This document shows positions 20,513 to 25,956 of a stretch of 25,956 nt of DNA, piece after piece; within the stretch, counting starts at the first letter, position 1; each line of letters starts with the position of its first letter. Source of the stretch: Oscillospiraceae bacterium (GTDB taxonomy: Bacteria > Bacillota > Clostridia > Oscillospirales > Oscillospiraceae); NCBI GenBank assembly GCA_009776905.1, contig WRMX01000022.1, positions 451-26,406 of the forward strand, written 5' to 3'. The notes beneath the pieces were generated by a model. It had not been told where the DNA came from. It did no database searches and was given only the letters and a program-made list of their open reading frames with translations. A program made the position numbers and the translations under genes.

Positions 20513-21073
20513 ATGCAAATCCCCTTCGTATGTTTTCGGTCATAATTCAACCTCGTCGCAATTATCCCGTAGGGGCAGGGCTCGCCTCTGCCCTAAACTG
20601 GAGAATTGTGTGTTCTGGGCAACCGCAAGGGTTGCCCCTACATCTTGATTATGGGTTTGGTTATCCATCATTGAATCCTTCGTAATGGCAGCCGGACGCT
20701 TGGTGCTCTCGCGCCTTCATGCGCGGTATCCGCTTCAAGCCCGGTCCCGATCTCCGGAATATCATCTACCGCATACGATAAGGCTTAAAGCAGCTTTAAT
20801 GTCAAGCAGAATATTTTTATAAAGTGAACACAGCTCTGATACTACTACAAACTCCGGTACCACTGCCTTGCCAGCCGGAAACAGGCATGGTATACTGGCA
20901 GAACCATCCTGGAACAATTGTCAAACGTGGGGGTTCTATCCCCACAACCTAGGAGCTGGGTCAAAAGTCCCAAACGCCTGTCTTTTGGCAAGATTTTCGC
21001 CATTCTGCGATAGATTTCCTTGAAATACACCATTTATAGCATCAGATGAGCAGCAGCCATCGGAGGACAATAA
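20513..21073. repeat. Non-coding spacer with GTAGGGGC repeat and hairpins
   Basis: A third GTAGGGGC-type element spans 20569-20641: GTAGGGGCAGGGC...GCCCTA, then GGGCAACCGCAAGGGTTGCCC and CTAC. A GTGGGGGTTCTATCCCCAC hairpin near 20928-20946 matches the end module of the mosaic repeat. The rest has no convincing gene. GGAGGACAATAA before 21074 is the ribosome binding site of the next gene; I see no strong promoter for it. Confidence 0.65.
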
Positions 21074-22516
21074 ATGAGCAAACTCTTACACAGCATTGGC
21101 GCATCAAATACGGAAATGCGGCAATGCCAAGAAGGCTTCAACCCGAAAAGCATACGCCGAAACCGCTCGGTTTACTATTTGGCCTATGCTTTCGAGCTGC
21201 TGTTCTACGCATACCACAAAACCTTTCTGCACACGGACGCGACATTGTTCGGCATAAACTCGAGCATGATGATGTACGCGGGTCACATCATCATGTCCCT
21301 GGTGATCATGCTGCTCTGGACGGACAAGTTCAAGCGCTTGATACACGTATCATTGGCCGTGACTGTCATCGGCTTTGCAGCGTTCCTCCTCCTCCCCGAC
21401 GGCATTCCGAAACTCCTGTGCGCGGTCGCGACAATGACAGGCCTTGGCGGGTGCGTCACCTCCGCGCGGTGCGGGTTTGCCTTTGGCGCAAACAACACCG
21501 AAAGACTGCTAAGCGTGGTGATCGCGCTTGGAGGCAGGGCGCTGCTGGGTTTCATCGACGCCGTTTTCCCCGACGGGGCCTTTTGGGACAATTTTCTGTT
21601 CTACTATGCCTTCCCCATAATTTTCCTCGCGGCGATGGTGTTTTGCCTCTTGCGCTTTCGCGAATCGGACTTGGAAGCCAAAGAGGATGCCAACAACGAG
21701 GAAAGGTTTGGGCTGTATTGGGCGTTTGCGATCTTTATCGCATTTTTCGCGATAGAAGGCTACTCGCGGTTCATGTACATCAACAGCTACGCGCCTGCAG
21801 CGGCGCTGTACGCGGGCGGGCAGCTCGTCGCGGCCGCTCTTTTCATAGTCATTTTGTTCCGCCTGAAAAAGAATATCTGGCACATCTGGAACCTGTTCTT
21901 CGGCATCTGCATCATAATGTCGCTCCTTGCAGCCTTCGGGCGCAACGGGAACACGAACGCGCCCGTCCACGTGCTGCTTGGCATCAGCGAGGTCGGCTGG
22001 ATTGCCGCGCTATACTTGCTCGGCTGCGCCCAAAGACGGTTCGCGAGCTACAAGCTGTTGAAGAAATGCACGTTGGTCTTCGTTATCGTGTCGCCAATCA
22101 CGACCTTGTCGGACGAGCTGGTCGAGTCAATCTTCCCGGAGAGCCTCGTTACGGTCACATTGATTTATATTCTGTTGATAACCGTCGCATTTTTGATGGT
22201 TTCGCCATATACCTACAAGTTTTTGTTCGACGAAAAATGGCTGAACGAGCTGTACGAGCCTGATATGAGGATTTATGCGGATGTCCTCGAGCAGGCCGAA
22301 AAGATTGACAAGGAGAACACTTTGGGCCTAACGCCCCGCGAGATGGAAATATTCGCGCTGCTTTTGACCGACGCGTCGTTCAAGCAGATTTCCGCGTCGC
22401 TTAATGTCAGCGACAATACCGTAAGGTTCCATTCAAAAAACCTATACCGCAAGCTCAGTATTCAGAGCAGGGCGGAACTGTTCGCGCAATATGGAAAGAG
22501 CGGACTCATTAAGTAG
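21074..22516 (+). CDS. 12-TM membrane protein with C-terminal LuxR-type HTH domain
   Basis: A 480-residue one-component regulator. About twelve hydrophobic helices (roughly 32-52, 64-81, 88-107, 113-137, 144-160, 173-192, 212-230, 241-260, 270-288, 295-317, 330-348, 356-376) resemble a transporter of the major facilitator type. The C-terminus (about 415-475, LTPREMEIFALLLTDASFKQ through NVSDNTVRFHSKNLYRKL) is a LuxR/GerE helix-turn-helix with the usual T-P-R-E and D-N-T-V-R residues. Such fusions are common in gut Actinobacteria and occur in Clostridia; they are thought to sense a small molecule at the membrane and regulate nearby genes. The ATG follows CGGAGGAC. It lies upstream of the zinc-ribbon cluster on the same strand, a possible target. 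Confidence 0.85.
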   Translation: MSKLLHSIGASNTEMRQCQEGFNPKSIRRNRSVYYLAYAFELLFYAYHKTFLHTDATLFGINSSMMMYAGHIIMSLVIMLLWTDKFKRLIHVSLAVTVIGFAAFLLLPDGIPKLLCAVATMTGLGGCVTSARCGFAFGANNTERLLSVVIALGGRALLGFIDAVFPDGAFWDNFLFYYAFPIIFLAAMVFCLLRFRESDLEAKEDANNEERFGLYWAFAIFIAFFAIEGYSRFMYINSYAPAAALYAGGQLVAAALFIVILFRLKKNIWHIWNLFFGICIIMSLLAAFGRNGNTNAPVHVLLGISEVGWIAALYLLGCAQRRFASYKLLKKCTLVFVIVSPITTLSDELVESIFPESLVTVTLIYILLITVAFLMVSPYTYKFLFDEKWLNELYEPDMRIYADVLEQAEKIDKENTLGLTPREMEIFALLLTDASFKQISASLNVSDNTVRFHSKNLYRKLSIQSRAELFAQYGKSGLIK

Positions 22517-22569
22517 CGCGGGGGCACAGAGGCGACGACGCAGTCGCGATAATAAATTTTCAGCCATTG

Positions 22570-22639
22570 TTGAAACTAAGTGTAATATTCACATAAAATA
22601 TAACAGTTGCAACCCCTACCCACATATTTATGTAGGTAG
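22570..22639 (+). promoter_or_regulatory. Candidate promoter with an operator-like dyad upstream of the zinc-ribbon cluster
   Basis: TTGAAA (22570-22575), 18 nt, TAAAAT (22594-22599). Just downstream, CTACCCACATA (22616-22626) and TATGTAGGTAG (22629-22639) form a dyad with 10 of 11 matching positions around a 2-bp centre, a typical size for a dimeric regulator site. Mosaic repeat copy 3 (22674-22800) then intervenes before the first zinc-ribbon gene. The dyad is clear; its function and the promoter are inferred. Confidence 0.4.
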
Positions 22640-22673
22640 TAAATACCGGGAAATTGGTATACTAATAGTAGAT

Positions 22674-22800
22674 TAGTGACTCGCAACGCTAACAAATAAC
22701 AAGATACTTTTCTGCGCTAAGGTGCTATCGCCGCGCAAAGCGCGGTGCGCCGATGCGAAGCGCGGTGCGCCGTTGCGAAGACGAAAATTCGTAGGCGGAA
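22674..22800 (+). repeat. Mosaic dispersed repeat, copy 3
   Basis: It starts TAGTGACTCGCAACGCTAAC and continues with AAATAACAAGATA, GTGCTATCGCCGCGCAAAGC and two GCGAAGCGCGGTGCGCCG-type units, ending in an AAAATTCGTAGGCGGAA module. The same order of modules is seen on the minus strand at about 2580-2460. No protein is encoded. Confidence 0.7.
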
Positions 22801-22849
22801 ATACCATGGTTTACCGACAAATAAACTCAATATAATGGGAGGATTATGT

Positions 22850-23359
22850 ATGGCAAACAACTTATTCGGAGGGCTCGAAAACCTCGGCGGCCTGCTCGGC
22901 GGGCTAGCGAAGAGCGTTGTCCCCAAGGACACGCCGGAAGGCAAGCTGCTGGCCGTACAGAGCGATCTTTCCGACCTGCGCAAGCAGGAATCGGACATAT
23001 TGCTCGAAATCGGGCAACAGGCATATCGGCAAAACCCGTCCGCCTGGCCGCAGGACGCCAAGCTCAGGCTGATTCAGGAAAACATCGCATCCGCCGAAGC
23101 GGCGCTCGAAGAGGCGAAAGCGGCGCAGGAACAGGCGGACGCCGCGAAGGCTGCCGAGGATGCCGCAAAGGCCGCAGAAGACGCGAAGGGCCGCTGTCCC
23201 GAATGCGGGCATAAGAACCCGGAGGGCGTCAAATTCTGCCAGGAGTGCGGGACACCGCTTGCGGCGGCAGGCCCGAAACATTGTACGTCATGCGGCGCGG
23301 AGCTTGCCCCCGGGGTGCGGTTCTGCGGCGAGTGCGGCGCGAACCAATCGGAGGGCTGA
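22850..23359 (+). CDS. Coiled-coil protein with two C-terminal zinc ribbons
   Basis: A 169-residue protein. A Gly/Leu-rich N-terminus (MANNLFGGLENLGGLLGGLA) is followed by a long helical, Ala/Glu-rich coiled coil (about 30-112) and two CxxC...CxxC zinc ribbons (CPECGHKNPEGVKFCQECG and CTSCGAELAPGVRFCGECG, about 115-165). No catalytic motif or membrane segment is evident. The start is set by GGGAGG 7 nt before the ATG; upstream in-frame ATGs lie in repeat DNA. It is the first gene of a four-gene plus-strand cluster and is 1 nt from the next gene, so the two are cotranscribed. Function unknown; zinc ribbons of this type usually mediate protein or nucleic-acid contacts. Confidence 0.82.
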   Translation: MANNLFGGLENLGGLLGGLAKSVVPKDTPEGKLLAVQSDLSDLRKQESDILLEIGQQAYRQNPSAWPQDAKLRLIQENIASAEAALEEAKAAQEQADAAKAAEDAAKAAEDAKGRCPECGHKNPEGVKFCQECGTPLAAAGPKHCTSCGAELAPGVRFCGECGANQSEG

Positions 23360-23360
23360 T

Positions 23361-23735
23361 ATGGCGACATACAAACAGCCCTGCATACATTGCGGGGAGA
23401 TGATCGAGCGCGACAGTAGGCTATGCTCCAAATGCGGCAGCAGAAGCCCGTTCGGCTATCGCTGCCCTAACTGCCTAAAAGCGATTACGCGCGGCAGCCC
23501 CGCGTGTTCCGGATGCGGAAGGCCGCTGGAGACCACCTGCTTCCACTGCGGGCAGCCGACTTTTGTGGGCGTCGACAAATGCGACGCGTGCGGGAAATCG
23601 TTGATGATTCGCTGCGAAAATAAAAGGTGCGGCGAGCCCCAGTTTTTTGAAATATCGAAATGCGTCGTTTGCGGCAAGGACATCAAAAAAGCGCAGAAAC
23701 AAATAGAGTACCTCATTGACCAAAACCAGCAATAA
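23361..23735 (+). CDS. Small protein of four tandem zinc ribbons
   Basis: A 124-residue protein built from four successive zinc-ribbon units: CIHCG...CSKCG, CPNCL...CSGCG, CFHCG...CDACG and CENKRCG...CVVCG, about 25-30 residues apart, with a charged tail (KKAQKQIEYLIDQNQQ). There is no room for another domain, so it is likely an adaptor. GGAGGG lies just before the ATG, and the gap to the previous gene is 1 nt, implying fixed co-expression. A mosaic repeat separates it from the next zinc-ribbon gene. Confidence 0.85.
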   Translation: MATYKQPCIHCGEMIERDSRLCSKCGSRSPFGYRCPNCLKAITRGSPACSGCGRPLETTCFHCGQPTFVGVDKCDACGKSLMIRCENKRCGEPQFFEISKCVVCGKDIKKAQKQIEYLIDQNQQ

Positions 23736-23762
23736 GAAACAAGAGAATTCCAGATGCCACTT

Positions 23763-23920
23763 AAGTTACTAACGTGGGCTACGCCCACAGCCCATCGGGA
23801 CAGCTCGCTCACGAGCGAATTCTTCCGGGGTCGCAGCGAAACAGAGTTTCGTGGGGTGGAAGTTCGCCCTACTCGCTTGTCCCTCACGCAGCTAAGTTTT
23901 GGGGGTTCCACCCCCACGAT
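23763..23920 (-). repeat. Mosaic dispersed repeat, copy 4 (inside the zinc-ribbon cluster)
   Basis: In reverse orientation it carries the 30-nt module of 19442-19471 (exact match at 23865-23894) and CGAGCTGTCCCGATGGG (23791-23807), flanked by a GTGGGCTACGCCCAC hairpin (about 23774-23788) and a GGGGGTTCCACCCCC hairpin (23901-23915), beginning AAGTTACTAACG. The palindromes may end or trim the upstream mRNA. Confidence 0.8.
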
Positions 23921-23946
23921 AAAATATGATGAAAGGTGCGATATAA

Positions 23947-24708
23947 ATGCTTCAAGCGTTTACAAGAAACTATCAAGACAACTCCACCGACGCGGGATTC
24001 CAATTCACCTTCTACTGCGACATATGCAACGATGGGTACAAATCGAGCTTTTTGCAAAGCGACAGCTACAAAAAGAAAGGATTGCTGCGAGGCCTCGGCC
24101 AGGGCGCCAGCATCGCGGGAAGCCTGCTCGGCGGCAGGGTGTCGCAAGTCGGCTACGCAGGCGACAGGGCATCGAACGTGCTCTCCCAGAGGTTTGATGG
24201 GAAATCGCCGGAGTGGCAAAAAGAGCACGAGCAGGCGTTTGAGCGCGCGCAGAACGAGGCAAAAGAGCACTTCCACCGCTGCCCCAACTGCAATAAATAC
24301 GTCTGCGACCACTGCTTGAACGAGGACGCGGGGCTTTGCACCGCTTGCGCCCCCCGCCAGGAGGTCTACGTTGCCCAGGCGCACGCGGCGGCCATGAAGC
24401 GAAACATCGACGAGGCGGGACAGTCGGCAACGGTATGGCAGGGCACCATTGAAGCAAAAACCACGATGTGTCCCTCCTGTGGAAAGCCCGCCGGGTCGGG
24501 CAAGTTCTGCAACAACTGCGGAGCATCTATGGAGCTGAACGAATGCCCCAGGTGCGGGGCGAAGAATGCTTTGACAGTCCGTTTTTGCAACAATTGCGGC
24601 GAAAACCTGCAAGCAGCGGCCGCGCAGCCGAGCGGGAAGTGCTCCGCTTGCGGTTTCGAAAATCCGCCCGGCACGAAATTCTGCGGCGAATGCGGGAACA
24701 AACTATAA
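23947..24708 (+). CDS. Multi-zinc-ribbon protein with N-terminal CxxC domain
   Basis: A 253-residue protein. The N-terminal part (FTFYCDICNDGYKSSF at about 20-35, then GLGQGASIAGSLLGG) is a conserved-looking domain seen in related uncharacterised Firmicutes proteins. A treble-clef or B-box-like cysteine cluster follows at about 113-138 (CPNCNKYVCDHCLNEDAGLC), then a helix and three zinc ribbons (CPSCG...CNNCG, CPRCG...CNNCG, CSACG...CGECG) to the C-terminus. No enzyme motif is visible. AAAGGT is 10 nt upstream of the ATG. It shares its zinc-ribbon type with the two previous genes, suggesting a common complex. Confidence 0.82.
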   Translation: MLQAFTRNYQDNSTDAGFQFTFYCDICNDGYKSSFLQSDSYKKKGLLRGLGQGASIAGSLLGGRVSQVGYAGDRASNVLSQRFDGKSPEWQKEHEQAFERAQNEAKEHFHRCPNCNKYVCDHCLNEDAGLCTACAPRQEVYVAQAHAAAMKRNIDEAGQSATVWQGTIEAKTTMCPSCGKPAGSGKFCNNCGASMELNECPRCGAKNALTVRFCNNCGENLQAAAAQPSGKCSACGFENPPGTKFCGECGNKL

Positions 24709-24767
24709 AAGGAAGTCATCTCGCATTGGCGATAACGCCTGTTCGGCGATAGATTCTTCGGTCGTAA

Positions 24768-24928
24768 GTACCCTGTAATGCCTAAAAGTGTACTATAATT
24801 GCGGTAGATTTTTTCGTCTGTCAAGGCGAAAGACCGCAGGAATGCCACTGGCCTTTCAAGGGATTTCAACGCAGACAGGCGGAAAAAGATAGCGTAAGAA
24901 TAGTAAACTTTTAGGCGTTAAAGGGTAC
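24768..24928. mobile_element. MITE-like element with 55-bp terminal inverted repeats
   Basis: The left end (24768-24822) and the inverted right end (24874-24928) match at 44 of 55 positions, starting GTACCC and including GCCTAAAAGT and TACTAT. TAA lies directly outside both ends in the same orientation (24765-24767, 24929-24931), as a 3-bp target duplication would. The 51-bp centre has no coding capacity, so it would move only with a transposase encoded elsewhere. It lies between the third zinc-ribbon gene and the PH-like gene. Confidence 0.75.
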
Positions 24929-25017
24929 TAACTCCCTCAGAATGACACCACCGAATACGCGACGCAGCAGCATAAGCAAGCTGCAGCAACATAATCAACC
25001 GGACCGGGAGGGCCACG

Positions 25018-25956
25018 ATGGACATTTCATCCCTTTTGGGCGGCGGCAAGCCGGAAAAGGAAAATCAGCCGGCGTTCGAATATACCGCCCAGGCAGCCTC
25101 GGCCATCGTGAACGGCGAGGCCAAGCTGACAATCGGCGAAAACGCCTTCACAGCAGCCGCGTTGTTTGACACGGCGGAGGTCACATATGCGACCGTAAAT
25201 GCGATTGAATATGTAAATTATACCGTGGCCGTCAAAACCGACGACGGCGACTACGCATTCTCGCGCATGGGGCAGTGGGCGCAGCCATTCTACGATTCAT
25301 TACGCGAGGCATATAACAATGCGGTGCTTCGTGCGTTTTTCGTCCGGGGCAATCCAATATTGACAGCGACCGGAGATTATCGCTTTGATGAAAACGGAAT
25401 GGTTCTGAGCGGAACAAAAGCCCCCATCCAAGTATATGAGAACTGCATCGCCGCCTTGCCTCCAAACGGAAACGCGCGCCGCATCCCCTTATGCTTTGTT
25501 GTTGGTATGGAAAAAGGCGACTATCAACTCACGTTGAAACTGCTCACAGGCGAGAGCTATACGTTTTCCAAGCTTGGCTATGACACGGCCCCCTTTGCAG
25601 ACGCTGTTGAAAAGCAAATCAGGGCGCTCCGCGAAAACTCGCTGGCTGCAATAAAGGAGCTGGACCCGGGTCTAAAAGCATCGGAAGCGTCGCAACTGGT
25701 TAACATCATTCGCGAAGGCGTGGCTGCTCCGATGGGGCAGATTGCGAATATTGCTCCGTCTTTCGTGCAAACGCTCGAGAGCACGCTGTCGCAGACACGC
25801 GCCGATGAGAGCTACGCAACGTTTAAGGAACTATGCGGCTCCGAGCATATCTGGGTAGGTTTCAAGAAAAACGACATCGGCGCGGGCGTGGGCGTAGGCT
25901 CCCTGCCCGACATCGGCGGCGGCGCGGGCGTGGGCGCACTGGCAAACATCAGCGGC
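25018..25956 (+). CDS. Protein with two PH-like domains and glycine repeats, partial (right edge)
   Basis: The first 313 residues are visible and no stop is reached. Two segments of similar length and layout (about 19-100 and 117-205) each give several beta strands and then a helix (PFYDSLREAYNNAVLRAFF; PFADAVEKQIRALRENS). That is the pattern of bacterial PH-like domains; this is inference by eye. A helical region follows (205-285), then 12-residue Gly-rich repeats (DIGAGVGVGSLP, DIGGGAGVGALA) at the edge. I recall similar proteins beside zinc-ribbon genes in other Firmicutes. The start ATG has GGGAGG 6 nt upstream. The rest may add zinc ribbons or further repeats. Confidence 0.65.
   Translation, partial: MDISSLLGGGKPEKENQPAFEYTAQAASAIVNGEAKLTIGENAFTAAALFDTAEVTYATVNAIEYVNYTVAVKTDDGDYAFSRMGQWAQPFYDSLREAYNNAVLRAFFVRGNPILTATGDYRFDENGMVLSGTKAPIQVYENCIAALPPNGNARRIPLCFVVGMEKGDYQLTLKLLTGESYTFSKLGYDTAPFADAVEKQIRALRENSLAAIKELDPGLKASEASQLVNIIREGVAAPMGQIANIAPSFVQTLESTLSQTRADESYATFKELCGSEHIWVGFKKNDIGAGVGVGSLPDIGGGAGVGALANISG

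Noticed and set aside
20719..20781. 20-codon frame MRGIRFKPGPDLRNIIYRIR
   Set aside because: Too short to judge, no ribosome binding site and no similarity I can name; it could be a relic of a lost gene.
20845..21033. 62-codon minus-strand frame before the LuxR-type gene
   Set aside because: It runs through a GTGGGGG hairpin of the repeat family and ends in low-information sequence; no ribosome binding site.
21046..22263. 405-codon plus-strand frame overlapping the LuxR-type gene
   Set aside because: It is out of frame with a protein that has clear TM helices and an HTH domain; the alternative translation is Arg/His-rich without motifs.
22541..22560. GCGAC...GTCGC hairpin after the LuxR-type gene as an intrinsic terminator
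   Set aside because: The stem is only 5 bp and is followed by AATAAATTTT rather than a clean U tract.
22831..22836. TATAAT just before the first zinc-ribbon gene as a -10 box
   Set aside because: It is 1 nt from the GGGAGG ribosome binding site, so transcription would start after that site, and no -35 box is at the right distance.

Overview
The window is a chromosomal segment of a Gram-positive, low-to-mid GC lineage whose DNA here is fairly GC-rich, most likely an uncultured member of class Clostridia (Bacillota). The reasons are the Firmicutes-type S12, S7, EF-G, EF-Tu, RpoB and RpoC sequences, AAGGAGG-type ribosome binding sites, clear TTGACA/TATAAT-type promoters, and dispersed palindromic repeats of the GTAGGGGC...GCCCCTAC kind that I associate with clostridial genomes. 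I cannot name the genus.

Left block (1-15554, all minus strand): read in the direction of transcription this is rpoB-rpoC, then rpsL-rpsG-fusA, then tuf, then a PucR/CdaR-like regulator with ftsE and ftsX (ftsX runs off the left edge). Promoters can be read directly upstream of rpoB, rpsL, tuf and the regulator. A strong intrinsic terminator follows tuf. The usual neighbours are missing: no rplJ/rplL before rpoB, no L7Ae-like gene between rpoC and rpsL, and no rpsJ/S10 cluster after tuf. The spacers carry tandem duplications (rpsG-fusA, rpsL-rpsG) and dispersed repeats.

Middle block (15555-18547, plus strand): a consensus promoter drives a three-gene operon of a DUF4125-type protein, a TPR protein and a DUF4037-type nucleotidyltransferase-fold protein. 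It looks like a dedicated module of unknown function, divergent from rpoB. Between it and rpoB lies a second plus-strand promoter followed at once by an intrinsic terminator, predicting an RNA of only about 31 nt antisense to the rpoB leader.

Right block (18548-25956): an accessory region rich in repeats. It holds a degraded toxin-antitoxin-like pair, a ParB-like protein, a 12-TM membrane protein with a LuxR-type DNA-binding domain, and a cluster of three zinc-ribbon proteins followed by a protein with two apparent PH-like domains (truncated by the right edge). A MITE-like element with 55-bp terminal inverted repeats and a TAA duplication sits inside this cluster, and a mosaic repeat family is scattered through it and the ftsEX spacer.

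The best candidates for an undescribed system are the DUF4125-TPR-DUF4037 operon and the zinc-ribbon/PH-like cluster. The short promoter-terminator unit in the rpoB leader is the most unusual regulatory structure.
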